Shown here piece after piece: positions 32,834 through 41,263 of a stretch of DNA of 64,000 bases. Origin of the DNA: a bacterium (GTDB lineage Bacteria > Armatimonadota > Abditibacteriia > Abditibacteriales > Abditibacteriaceae); contig SDZD01000007.1 in the NCBI GenBank assembly GCA_004172935.1, positions 121,594 through 185,593 on the forward strand. Direction: 5' to 3'. The position numbers were made by a program, and so were the translations under genes. The notes under the pieces were generated by a model, which was not told where the DNA came from, searched no databases, and worked only from the letters and a program-made list of their open reading frames with translations. How positions within the stretch are numbered: the stretch's first letter is position 1; every line of letters begins with the position of its first letter.

Positions 32834-33346
32834 ATGCTTATCATTACCGCTGTCGGCTCTGACCGTCCTGGTATGGCGCACGCTGTCGCTCAGATTCTGT
32901 TCGATTCGGGCTGCAACATCGAAGACACCACCATGACGCGGCTATCGGGGCAGTTCGCGATGATTCTTGCTGTCGAATCGCCCGATTTGACGGCGCAGGA
33001 ACTCGAAACTCGTTTGTCGCCGCTGCGCCATTTGCTGGGTTTGCACATCGACGTGGCGACGGCGGGCGATTCGGCGCCTTCTTCCGATGCGCCGCGCTAC
33101 ATTCTGTCGGCTTATGGTCCTGAAAAAACCGGGCTTCTGGCTCGTTTGACGGGAGTTCTGAGCGAGAATGGCGTCAACGTTACCGACGTGCAAACGCGCG
33201 TCGCTTCCGGACATATGGTGTATGTTATGCTCCTCGAACTCGAACTGCCTATGGGGCTGGATACCGAGATTTTAGAAGGGGAGCTACGCAAAGCGCTTGG
33301 AGATATGCAAATCTCTCTGCGTGCGTTGGAGGAAGATACGCTGTGA
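32834..33346 (+). CDS. Double-ACT-domain protein (GcvR-like)
   Basis: A 170-residue protein made of two ACT domains: residues 1-75 (LIITAVGSDRPGMAHAVAQILFDSGCNIEDTTMTRLSGQFAMILAVE) and about 88-165 (YILSAYGPEKTGLLARLTGVLSENGVNVTDVQTRVASGHMVYVMLLELELP). The D-R-P-G-M and E-K-T-G-L turns are typical ligand loops. GcvR-like proteins sense glycine or another amino acid and act through protein partners; no DNA-binding domain is present. def lies 39 bases downstream in the same direction. Confidence 0.88.
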   Translation: MLIITAVGSDRPGMAHAVAQILFDSGCNIEDTTMTRLSGQFAMILAVESPDLTAQELETRLSPLRHLLGLHIDVATAGDSAPSSDAPRYILSAYGPEKTGLLARLTGVLSENGVNVTDVQTRVASGHMVYVMLLELELPMGLDTEILEGELRKALGDMQISLRALEEDTL

Positions 33347-33385
33347 GGACAGGGAGCGGATTCGTTCTCTGTTTGCCCTGATTGT

Positions 33386-33886
33386 ATGCAACGCGAAATT
33401 ATTTTCGTGCCCGATGCGCGCCTTTCGACGCCGTGTGCGCCTGTGGAGCATTTCGGCGAAGAGTTGCGCCAACTGGTCGAAGACCTGACCGACACCATGC
33501 GGGCGGGCGTCGGTTCGGTAGGTGTCGCGGCTCCGCAAATCGGCGAGATGTGGCGTGTCGCTGTTGTTGATACCTCCGGTCATCGCAAATTTGGCCCGGT
33601 TTCTCAGGGCTTTTTTGCTCTCGTCAATCCCAAAATCGTGTCGCGCGAAGGCGAGCGTGAGGGGCGTGAGGGGTGCATGTCGCTACCTGACTTTACCGCC
33701 AATGTGCGCCGCTCACAGACTGTCACCGTGCAATATCAAAGCATCGAGGGCGAGCTGAAGACCGTGGTTTGCAACGACTTCGAGGCTGTCGCGATGCAAC
33801 ACGAGATCGACCATCTCGACGGTATCATGTTCCTCGACCGTGTCTCGAATTTGCAAACCGATGTTTTCCCCCGCAAAAAGAAATGA
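33386..33886 (+). CDS. def: Peptide deformylase
   Basis: A 166-residue metalloenzyme that removes the N-formyl group from new proteins. All three motifs are seen: GSVGVAAPQIGEMW (motif 1), REGCMSLPDF (motif 2, metal Cys) and MQHEIDHLDGIMFLDRV (motif 3, HEIDH). Met replaces the common Leu in EGCLS. Length is normal. Its TGA overlaps the ATG of the following SGNH-type gene (ATGA), so the two are coupled. Confidence 0.95.
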   Translation: MQREIIFVPDARLSTPCAPVEHFGEELRQLVEDLTDTMRAGVGSVGVAAPQIGEMWRVAVVDTSGHRKFGPVSQGFFALVNPKIVSREGEREGREGCMSLPDFTANVRRSQTVTVQYQSIEGELKTVVCNDFEAVAMQHEIDHLDGIMFLDRVSNLQTDVFPRKKK

Positions 33887-34539
33887 TGGCTGCTTCCCCC
33901 TCTCGCTATCTGGTCGAATTGGTTGCCGAACTGCAAACCCACTGGCCCAACAACCGCACGATTAATATCGTTTGTCATGGGCATAGCGTGCCAGCGGGTT
34001 ATTTCGCTCCGCCATTTGTCGATAGCTTCAACGCTTATCCGCATTTGCTGCACCGCCTACTCAAAGAGCGTTTCCCTTTCGCCATCCTCAATGTCATCGT
34101 GTCGGCCAAAGGCGGCGAATCGAGCGCTGAAGGTGCTGTTCGCTTTCAACGCGATGTATTGGACCATCATCCCGATGTGCTTTTCATCGACTATGTCCTT
34201 AACGACCGACGCATAGGGCTATTTTCGGCGGAAAAAGCGCACCGAGCCATGATTGAAAGCGCGTTGCAGCAGGGTGTCAAAGTGGTGCTAATGTCGCATT
34301 CGCCCGATTTGAGTGTTGCGGGCAATGACAGCGAAATCCGCAAACTCGCGGCGCTCGATGCTCAGTTATCCGCGCTTTCGAGTGAATACAGCATCGGTTT
34401 TCAGGATGTCCCTTGCCTGTTCGACTTCACCGATCAGGTTCTTAGCGAATATATGAGCTGGCCCCACCACCCGAACGCGCAAGGGCACGCGCTTATCGCG
34501 CGCGCCCTGTCTCGGTGGTTTCCTCTTGTTGGGATTTAG
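33883..34539 (+). CDS. SGNH/GDSL-type hydrolase
   Basis: A 218-residue protein. Block I reads INIVCHGHSVPAGYF, so the usual G-D-S is G-H-S with the serine nucleophile kept. Block II may be the Gly in VSAKGGESS, block III the N-D in FIDYVLNDRR, and block V the His in WPHHPNAQGHALIARAL. This is a normal SGNH order. The start overlaps def by four bases. No signal peptide is present, so it acts in the cytoplasm. A carbohydrate or lipid esterase role is inferred. The Asp-to-His change in block I also occurs in other SGNH branches. Confidence 0.8.
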   Translation: MMAASPSRYLVELVAELQTHWPNNRTINIVCHGHSVPAGYFAPPFVDSFNAYPHLLHRLLKERFPFAILNVIVSAKGGESSAEGAVRFQRDVLDHHPDVLFIDYVLNDRRIGLFSAEKAHRAMIESALQQGVKVVLMSHSPDLSVAGNDSEIRKLAALDAQLSALSSEYSIGFQDVPCLFDFTDQVLSEYMSWPHHPNAQGHALIARALSRWFPLVGI

Positions 34540-34828
34540 GGGTTTTGATCTTTCCCTGCATTTCATGCTTGCGGGAGAGGGGGCGCTCTTGTGAGAGTCT
34601 CTCGTTTTTATTACCGCTACGCGGCCCTCACCCGCCCTTCGGGCACCCACGCCCAGAGGGCACCCGCGCTTCGCGGTAGAAGGAGCGCTTGCGCGACAGC
34701 CTCTCGCTGACATGGCAGGCTATGTCCCTACGAAATCCATCTGGTAATTGCATGTGTGGCTATTTTCCCTTCTCTAAATTCCTCTGTGTTTCTTATGTTC
34801 CTTTGTGCCCTCTGTGTTTAATCAAGAC
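34540..34828. other. Intergenic region with repeat fragments
   Basis: Nearly 290 bases between two convergent genes. Two imperfect direct copies of a GGNGCGCTT...CTCTCG run lie near 34576-34603 and 34679-34708, with GC-rich self-complementary sequence between them. A CACAGAG-type repeat fragment follows at 34781-34820. I see no gene. Confidence 0.5.
34781..34820. repeat. CACAGAG-type dispersed repeat, inverted
   Basis: Read on the minus strand it gives AAACACAGAGGGCACAAAGG and then AAACACAGAGG. It is related to 21115-21141. Confidence 0.5.
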
Positions 34829-35728
34829 TTATAGGCCCCATTGTTTTTTGAGTTCGGCGATGGGGGTGATTGGCCTATCTTTGTTGGCGAAGTTGCCTTG
34901 CCAGGTGCCGTTTTCACCGAAGAAGCGTGGGTCGGTTTCTTCACTGGCAAGTTGGTAGCGGGTGTCAATCGAGATGCGGTAGTAGTTATCGAGGTTGGGC
35001 GCTGATGAGTGCATGGAGAGCATCGGGAAAATCAGCACATCGCCCGGTTCGAAGTTGGTGGTGCCCAGTTTGAAGCCGAAGTAATCGACTATTTCGCGCG
35101 GGTCGGTTGAGAACACTGGGTCGGCGGCGTCGCGGTCAACGTCGGTGGCGCCATAGGTCGATTTCAAGCGCTCGTCCTGGTGCGAACCGAGTGCCATCAC
35201 AAGGGGGCCGCGTTCGAGCGGAATATCAGAAATCGCGCTCCACATCGTCAGCTTATTGGGGGTGCCGCGTCCGACGTAGACCTTATCGTAGTGGAAGCCA
35301 TTGTTGCCGCCTTGAGCCATCGCGCGCAGCCAGCGCTTGTCGAAGGTCAACACGTCGCCGCCTAATAGTTGCTCATAGAACGAGAAGGTGTGCCCCCCAT
35401 CGGTGAGTGCCAGGATTTCGGGGGCGTGCGAAATCGCCGTGTCGCGGAAGAAGGCGAAGGTCAGGTTTTTATCGGAGATGGTGCCGTCAGCATTCAAGCC
35501 ACCTCGCTCTCGAATGGCTTCCAATACCCATGCTTCGGCCTTTTGTGCCAGGTTGCGGGGGTGAAAGCCGCGTATAAACAAGAAACCGTCGTTTTGAAGG
35601 CGGGCGCGGAGTGCGTCGAAGTTGCCGTCGTGAACCAGAGGAGAGGAATCTTGAAGAGCGAAGACTTCCTCTCCCCACTCGAATTGAGCCTCGCCGAAGC
35701 GAAAAGGTGCGCGGGTTGTCGTTGTCAT
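34829..35728 (-). CDS. Phytanoyl-CoA dioxygenase family protein
   Basis: A 299-residue Fe(II)/2-oxoglutarate oxygenase. The metal triad is visible: GFHYDKVYVG gives His-x-Asp, and PMLSMHSSAPN gives the distal His; RISIDTRYQ gives the 2-oxoglutarate-binding Arg. LQNDGFLFIRGFHP opens the fold. PhyH-like enzymes hydroxylate diverse small molecules; the substrate is unknown. It lies downstream of tspO in the same direction, but a strong hairpin separates the two. Confidence 0.87.
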   Translation of the reverse strand: MTTTTRAPFRFGEAQFEWGEEVFALQDSSPLVHDGNFDALRARLQNDGFLFIRGFHPRNLAQKAEAWVLEAIRERGGLNADGTISDKNLTFAFFRDTAISHAPEILALTDGGHTFSFYEQLLGGDVLTFDKRWLRAMAQGGNNGFHYDKVYVGRGTPNKLTMWSAISDIPLERGPLVMALGSHQDERLKSTYGATDVDRDAADPVFSTDPREIVDYFGFKLGTTNFEPGDVLIFPMLSMHSSAPNLDNYYRISIDTRYQLASEETDPRFFGENGTWQGNFANKDRPITPIAELKKQWGL

Positions 35729-35755
35729 GGGAACACAACTTATTTTGAAAGCACG

Positions 35756-35789
35756 AAGGGCACATTTGGATGTCCAAAAATGTGCCCTT
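35756..35789 (-). terminator. Terminator after tspO-like gene
   Basis: AAGGGCACATTT (35756-35767) and AAATGTGCCCTT (35778-35789) pair perfectly; the ten-base loop can pair further (TTGGA/TCCAA). It lies about 50 bases after the 35838 stop and just ahead of the PhyH gene. Confidence 0.65.
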
Positions 35790-35837
35790 TATTGCCCTAA
35801 CTACCCGATTATCGCGCAGTCAATCTGGGAGGATTCT

Positions 35838-36449
35838 TTAGCGCTTGCGCACGATGATGGGAGGTTCTGCTGGTGAGTTGCGGTTGCGTGGGTCGGAATC
35901 CATGCCGGCAGATGCCTGACGCAGCACATTGAAGCTCAAGATGGCGAACGTCAGCGAGGAGGCGAAAGTGACCCAGAAGAAGAGCGGTGTTAGGAACCAG
36001 AAGGCGCGCCTCGATAGTCGCGAACCCGTCCACAGCAAGGCGAAGACGGCACACCACCACAACATAATCATGGTATAGGCCCAGGCGGGCGCGTGCAAGA
36101 TGAAGAAGCAAATGGCCCATGAGATGCTAAGAATTAGCTGCGCCCAGAACCAGTTGAGAACGACTTTTTTGCGGGCTGCAGGAGCCTGTGAGGCCGATAA
36201 GTAGGCCAGTCCGATGCCCGCGAGGGCGAAGATGAGGATTTGCAGCGGGGCAAACAGCCATTCGGCGGGCGCCCATACGGGCTTGATCAGCCCGCGATAC
36301 CACGCGCCCATCGCCACCGACGAACACAGCGCGGCTACAACTCCGGCGCCCGCACTCAAGATTATGCTGGTTAAAAATTGCTGTTTGGTGGGTGGAGCTT
36401 CGAAACGCGGATGCGCGTTTGCCGGGGCGTGAATGTGCGATGAGTTCAT
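35838..36449 (-). CDS. TspO/MBR family membrane protein
   Basis: A 203-residue protein with five transmembrane helices after a 30-residue soluble start. Family landmarks are AWYRGLIKPVWAPAEWLFAPLQILIFALAG (the usual W-Y-x-L-x-K-P-x-W-x-P-P), LNWFWAQLILSISWAICFF and FWFLTPLFFWVTFASSLTFAILSFN. The second Pro of the PP pair is Ala. TspO proteins bind tetrapyrroles and act in stress responses. The soluble N-terminal part is longer than usual. Confidence 0.85.
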   Translation of the reverse strand: MNSSHIHAPANAHPRFEAPPTKQQFLTSIILSAGAGVVAALCSSVAMGAWYRGLIKPVWAPAEWLFAPLQILIFALAGIGLAYLSASQAPAARKKVVLNWFWAQLILSISWAICFFILHAPAWAYTMIMLWWCAVFALLWTGSRLSRRAFWFLTPLFFWVTFASSLTFAILSFNVLRQASAGMDSDPRNRNSPAEPPIIVRKR

Positions 36450-36607
36450 TTTGGAAGCCGTCGAGTCTTTCCCGCGTCCATTAAATCGTTTCCTATTGAC
36501 CCGCGAAAAGAGAATGCTCTTGATTCCAACGACGGCGCGAGGCGGGCGCGCCCTTTAAAATACAATCGCTCCGTTTCGTCTTTGCGGGCGGTGCGACTTT
36601 CTTTATC

Positions 36608-37414
36608 ATGCTCCGTTTGGCCCGCACGTTTGCTGCGCTCAAGGATCGAAACGAACGAGCCTTCGTTCCCTTCGTGACTTGCGGCGACCCCGATTTGAAA
36701 ACTACCGAAGAACTTGCCCTCGCTTATCTTGAAGCGGGCGCCGATGTTCTTGAAATTGGCATCCCTTTTACCGACCCGTTGGCTGATGGGCCGACCATCC
36801 AACGTGCCTCCGAGCGCGCACTGCGCGCGGGCACCACGATGGACGATGCCTTCGAACTATTGGCGCGCTTGCGCAAACAGACCGATGCGCCGCTGGTGCC
36901 AATGACCTACATCAACCCGGTGTGGCAGATGGGCTTCGATGGCTTCGCTCTTCGCGCCAAAGAAGCGGGCGCCGATGCGACCATCATCTCTGATTTGCCG
37001 CCCGAAGAGGGCGCGCCGTGGGTGACGGCGGGCCGCAAGCACGAATTAGATACCATCTTTCTGCTGGCCCCCACTAGCGATCAGGCGCGCGTTGACCGAG
37101 TCGCCAAAAGCGCCTCTGGTTTCGTGTATGCCGTCGCTCGATTGGGTGTTACTGGTGCCCGTACCGATGTGCCTCTCGAAGTCGGCGATTTGGTGGCCAG
37201 CTTGAAAAAGGTGTGCGACACCCCGGTTTGTGCGGGCTTTGGCTTTTCGCAGCCCGACCAGATTCGTCGCACCATCGAAGCTACCAATGTCGATGGCATT
37301 GTAGTCGCCTCGGCACTCATCGACCGCTTTGAAAAGACCGAGGGCACTCCTGCTCAGCGCATCGAAGCCGCCAAAGCCTACGCGCGCGAACTCAAAGACG
37401 CCACGCGCGCCTAA
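36608..37414 (+). CDS. trpA: Tryptophan synthase alpha chain
   Basis: A 268-residue (beta/alpha)8 enzyme that splits indole-3-glycerol phosphate. The catalytic Glu lies in LEIGIPFTDPLADGPTIQ and the catalytic Asp in that same region; FVPFVTCGDPDLKTTEELALAYLEAGAD opens the fold. MTYINPVWQMGFDGFALRAKEAGAD, IISDLPPEEGAP and GFVYAVARLGVTGARTDVP are typical. trpB is not in this window. recO follows after 33 bases in the same direction. Confidence 0.94.
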   Translation: MLRLARTFAALKDRNERAFVPFVTCGDPDLKTTEELALAYLEAGADVLEIGIPFTDPLADGPTIQRASERALRAGTTMDDAFELLARLRKQTDAPLVPMTYINPVWQMGFDGFALRAKEAGADATIISDLPPEEGAPWVTAGRKHELDTIFLLAPTSDQARVDRVAKSASGFVYAVARLGVTGARTDVPLEVGDLVASLKKVCDTPVCAGFGFSQPDQIRRTIEATNVDGIVVASALIDRFEKTEGTPAQRIEAAKAYARELKDATRA

Positions 37415-37447
37415 AACCGCGACTTTTGCCTCTCCTCCCTTCTTCTT

Positions 37448-38251
37448 ATGGCACGCACCGCTGCTTCCGTCCCGTTCGCTACGCGCGCTCTGGTGTTGCG
37501 GGCGCGTCCTCTGGGCGAGAAAGACCGCATCCTGACGCTTTTTTCGCCCGAACGCGGTAAGTTCTCGGCGGTGGCGCGGGGGGCGCGCTCGCCCAAGGGC
37601 AAACTGGCGGCGACGGCACAACCTTTCGTATTGGCGCGCTTCGCTCTGGCGACGGGGCGTTCAATCGACATCGTCACTCAGGCGCAAATCGAGACGATGC
37701 ACTCAGGCATCGCGGGTGATGTGCTTAAAACCAGTTGGGCTTCGTTCGCCAGTGAGTGCGCCGACCATGCGCCCGAAGGCGTCGCCGATGAACTCGGTTT
37801 CGCGATTTTGGAAGTGTTTTTCGATGCGCTCGACAAGGCGCCCGATTTCGCGGCCAGTGAAGCGGCGGGGGTGTGGTTGCAGTCGCAGTGGCTGGCGCAC
37901 GCAGGCTATGCGCCCACTATCGGTTTTTGTGTGGTGTGCGAGCGCAAAATCGAAGCGGGCGAGGAGCTTTGGTTCGGGCCGATGGCGGGCGGAACGCTGT
38001 GCCGCAACTGTCGCGGCACTCAGAGTTCGCTCGAAAAAGTCTCCAGCGATTCGATGCGCGCGCTGTACCGATTGGAGCGTTCGCGGCGTCCACCGGCTTC
38101 ATTACAAGACGCGCCTTTTTCGCTCGATGAACGTGCCAGTGGCGAACTGGCACGTAGCGTGGAACGGGCACTTTTAGGGCACACAGAAGGACGTTTTCGT
38201 TCGCTGGCTTCGTTACAAGATGCGCGTGCTGCCGCCCGTTTGGAAGCCTAG
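37448..38251 (+). CDS. recO: DNA repair protein RecO
   Basis: A 267-residue RecO. The N-terminal OB-fold starts ATRALVLRARPLGEKDRILTLFSPERGKFSAVARGARSPKGKL, which is diagnostic. A zinc site lies in the C-terminal half: CVVCERKIEAGEELWFGP followed by GGTLCRNC. RecO loads RecA on SSB-coated DNA with RecR and RecF. Gene order trpA-recO and the gene that follows (38334) on the same strand suggest an operon. Confidence 0.92.
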   Translation: MARTAASVPFATRALVLRARPLGEKDRILTLFSPERGKFSAVARGARSPKGKLAATAQPFVLARFALATGRSIDIVTQAQIETMHSGIAGDVLKTSWASFASECADHAPEGVADELGFAILEVFFDALDKAPDFAASEAAGVWLQSQWLAHAGYAPTIGFCVVCERKIEAGEELWFGPMAGGTLCRNCRGTQSSLEKVSSDSMRALYRLERSRRPPASLQDAPFSLDERASGELARSVERALLGHTEGRFRSLASLQDARAAARLEA

Positions 38252-38333
38252 AAATCTACCAGTTGAAACGCGGTTCGATTTAGATGAAAATAGGGCAAGG
38301 AGTTATGAGTTTTTCCATTGAGACTCAGTTCAT

Positions 38334-39056
38334 ATGATGCCCAATTCTCTTTCCGGCAGCGCCCCATCTCCTGCCGCTACGTCAACAGCGCCCGCCAATT
38401 TAGGGGTCGATTTGGCGTGGGTGTGGAAGGAAGTCCGCAAGCGCGTCTTCATTAAGCTTCCCTTTTCTTTAATCGTCGCCGATGCACTGGCAGCGGCTGT
38501 GCCCATTACTTTAGAAGGTGAGACTTTTGTGGTCGGCCTTTCCTCTCGCGAATATGTGATGGCGGGCGCCCTTACCAGTCCTGCCGTCAAAAACACCGTC
38601 GAAAACATCTTGCGACAAGCGGGCGGACACCACATTCACCTTGAGGTTATCGAGGGCACGACCATCGCTGATTGGGAGGAGATGTCTGTACGCCGCCAGA
38701 AGGCGCAAGCCGCGCTACTGGCGATGGCCGAACAGAACGCCGACGATCATCACTTCGAGGATGTGCTGAACCAGATCGTCGGTGAAATCCGTCACCGCAT
38801 TTCCGAGGTTCACGACCGTATCTTGCCTCAGGTGCGCGCTGGGTTGGTTCTCGACATCGCGCCCAGTTTGGCCGATGCCGAAGACATGTTATTTGGCGAG
38901 CATGATTGCCGCGAATCGCGCCGCGCCATGTCGCGCGTTATCGACCGCATTGCTGGCTTTTTGGAAGTGCCACCAGTGATGTTAGCTCTGGAAATCGAGC
39001 GGCATCGTCGCACCACCGGGGCACGGGGCAACAAGGCTTCTGGCTCGGCTTCTTAA
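38334..39056 (+). CDS. DnaA-domain-I-like protein of unknown function
   Basis: A 240-residue soluble protein. Residues about 25-110 (LAWVWKEVRKRVFIKLPFSLIVADALAAAVPITLEGETFVVGLSSREYVMAGALTSPAVKNTVENILRQ, then IHLEVIEG) follow the pattern of DnaA domain I: W...LP...F...L...L-E-G-x-x-F-V-V...V...I...L. The remaining 130 residues are helical (KAQAALLAMAEQNADDHHFEDVLNQIVGEIRHRISEVHDR...) and unknown. There is no AAA+ domain. It lies between recO and a TPR protein gene. A role in DNA-related protein contacts is inference. Confidence 0.65.
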   Translation: MMPNSLSGSAPSPAATSTAPANLGVDLAWVWKEVRKRVFIKLPFSLIVADALAAAVPITLEGETFVVGLSSREYVMAGALTSPAVKNTVENILRQAGGHHIHLEVIEGTTIADWEEMSVRRQKAQAALLAMAEQNADDHHFEDVLNQIVGEIRHRISEVHDRILPQVRAGLVLDIAPSLADAEDMLFGEHDCRESRRAMSRVIDRIAGFLEVPPVMLALEIERHRRTTGARGNKASGSAS

Positions 39057-39133
39057 CCTCAATCGGCGTCAACTTTTCGTTATTGGAAGCGTTTCTACTT
39101 CATCACAATCAACGCCAAGGCAAACTGCGATAG

Positions 39134-41167
39134 ATGCTCCCGTTTCGTGGTATGTCGCCCAGCACACGTTTGGTTATGATGGGTGGCGGTTTATTGGCTT
39201 TAGTTGGCGCCGAATGCGCGTTTCTGGCCTTCCTCTCCTCGCGCGCCCCTGCACACGCTCCCGCGCCTTTAATCGCCTCGGCTCCAACTCCCGGCGAACC
39301 CTCTGCCACTGCTCCCGCACCTCGCCCGACCGAGCAGGTTTTCACGTTGCCCACGGTGGCGACTCCGGCTCCCGGCGGCGCCACGAACCCGGCGATGGCA
39401 AATCCCGGCGGCAAGCCTAATCTCGGCACTCCTACTAATCCGACAGCACCCGTTCCGGGGGCAACGTCCGCTTTGATGCCAGGCCCGGCAACAGGGCCAA
39501 AACCAGCCGCGCCTAACCCGAAGATGGCACAGGCTGCCCAACTTTTCGATCAGGCCAGTGCCAGCCTGAAAAGTGGCAATAAAACGGCTGCCGTTTCCCT
39601 TTGGGAGCAAGTCGTCAAAATGGCGCCCACCGATTTGGCGACTCGCCAGAATCTGGCATTGGTATATGCCGAGTTGAATAAGCCCAAAGAGGCTCTCACT
39701 CATGCGCGCGCCGCCGTTAAAATCGCGCCCAAAGACCCCAAGGCACAGTTCCAACTCGCGCGCCTTTTGCTGGCTACCAAGCAATTCAAGGAGGCTCTCG
39801 AACCGCTGCGTGCCACTGTTCGATTGGCGCCCAAGGAAAGGGAAGGTCATGTGCTATTAGCGCGTCTGCTCATCGACTTGCGCCAACCCAAAGAGTCGCT
39901 GCAACAGTGGACGCTTCTGGCGCAATCGAACAAAAACGACATCGAAGCACACATCATGGCGGCAACAATCGCCAACGATGTGTTGAAGAACCCAACCGAA
40001 GCGCAAAAGTGGTTAGGTCGCGCTTTGAGCCAAAACCCCAAGGCGCCACCGGTTTATCTGGCTCAAGCCCAATTGCTCATGAGTCGCCGCGATGTCAAAG
40101 GCGCTAAGGCTGTGCTTGAACAGGGCGTCAAGGCCGTTCCCAACGCCTTCGAGCTTTACTCGGCGCAAGCCGAAGTTCTCGTTGCTGCCAAAGACTACGC
40201 TGGGGCCATTGGTGCCATGCAGAACGCTTTGTCGCGCGTGCCCAAAGGTCAGAAGGGGGCCGACCAACTTGAGGGACGCTTGCGTCTGGCGCTGGGCAAG
40301 GTTTACGGCGATGGTAAGAAAGCGAAAGAGGCGCGCGACCAATTTGTGCGGGCCTCGCAGTTGTTGCCGCGCGAACCCGAACCTCTGGCTTTGGCGGCTA
40401 TGGCCGAAACAGACCTTAAAGATTACTCGAACGCCGCCAAACATCTTGGGCAGGCTGTTGCCATTGTGCCAAAGAATCCGCGTACGCGCATCATGTACGC
40501 GCAAACGCTGGCGCAGAACAAACAGTGGAAAGAGGCCGATGCCCAATACGCCATCTATTGTGCATCGCAGCCGCGCGATAAGGAGTCTTTGGCGCAGTGG
40601 GCGAGTGTCGCGCACGAACTCAAGAATCCAAAGCGCGAAGCCGAGGTGCTTGGTCGCCTTGCGCCGCTTGTACCCAAAGATGCGCGTCTGTGGGCGCAGT
40701 TGGCTTCGGCCCAAATGGCTTCGGGGAGCAAAAGCGCGGCTATTCAGTCGATGCAAAAAGCCTGGGCGTTAGTGCCGGGCGACCTTAGCGTTGCTCTGGA
40801 AATCGCCGACTTGCAATCCGCCAACAAAGATGCTGATGGGGCGATGAACACTTTGCAAAAAGCCATCAACAACCGTCCCGATTACGCTCCGCTGTATTTG
40901 ATGTACCTTCAGGCGGGCGACGCAGCCAAACAGCAAGATGAGGCGCGCGACTACATCGCGCAAAAACTGGCTAACCAACCGCAAAACGGCGGTGCCCTGT
41001 CGGCAGCACTCAAGTTTTACGACGACAAAAAGCGCAAGGATGATGGGCGTGCTCTGCTCAATGCTGTTGTCGCGCGCAATCCCAAGGCAGACCTCGCCAA
41101 AAAAGCGCTCGACTCCTATGATGGCCCAGCGCCAAGTGCTGCCGCAGAGCCTACGAAAGCGCCTTAA
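39134..41167 (+). CDS. Membrane-anchored TPR-repeat protein
   Basis: A 677-residue protein. A short cytoplasmic start precedes one transmembrane helix (residues 12-32, LVMMGGGLLALVGAECAFLAFL). A Pro/Ala/Thr-rich linker runs to about 130. From about 135 to 655, TPR units follow with little break: AAQLFDQASASLKSGNKTAAVSLWEQVVKMAP, LATRQNLALVYAELNKPKEALTHARAAVKIAPKDPKAQFQLARLLLATKQFKEALEPLRATVRLAPKE and more. It is likely a scaffold on the outer face of the membrane. A terminator follows at 41188-41217. Confidence 0.85.
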   Translation: MLPFRGMSPSTRLVMMGGGLLALVGAECAFLAFLSSRAPAHAPAPLIASAPTPGEPSATAPAPRPTEQVFTLPTVATPAPGGATNPAMANPGGKPNLGTPTNPTAPVPGATSALMPGPATGPKPAAPNPKMAQAAQLFDQASASLKSGNKTAAVSLWEQVVKMAPTDLATRQNLALVYAELNKPKEALTHARAAVKIAPKDPKAQFQLARLLLATKQFKEALEPLRATVRLAPKEREGHVLLARLLIDLRQPKESLQQWTLLAQSNKNDIEAHIMAATIANDVLKNPTEAQKWLGRALSQNPKAPPVYLAQAQLLMSRRDVKGAKAVLEQGVKAVPNAFELYSAQAEVLVAAKDYAGAIGAMQNALSRVPKGQKGADQLEGRLRLALGKVYGDGKKAKEARDQFVRASQLLPREPEPLALAAMAETDLKDYSNAAKHLGQAVAIVPKNPRTRIMYAQTLAQNKQWKEADAQYAIYCASQPRDKESLAQWASVAHELKNPKREAEVLGRLAPLVPKDARLWAQLASAQMASGSKSAAIQSMQKAWALVPGDLSVALEIADLQSANKDADGAMNTLQKAINNRPDYAPLYLMYLQAGDAAKQQDEARDYIAQKLANQPQNGGALSAALKFYDDKKRKDDGRALLNAVVARNPKADLAKKALDSYDGPAPSAAAEPTKAP

Positions 41168-41187
41168 GCGCTACTACTCGGCTCGTT

Positions 41188-41217
41188 GCTGCAATGGCTG
41201 TTATAGGCCATTGCAGC
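41188..41217 (+). terminator. Terminator after TPR gene
   Basis: GCTGCAATGGC (41188-41198) and GCCATTGCAGC (41207-41217) pair perfectly. The sequence after it (CTCTTTGGG) has only a weak T-run. Confidence 0.55.
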
Positions 41218-41263
41218 CTCTTTGGGAGGTTGTGGGTGTGTGATGTGCATACATCATAGCCCC

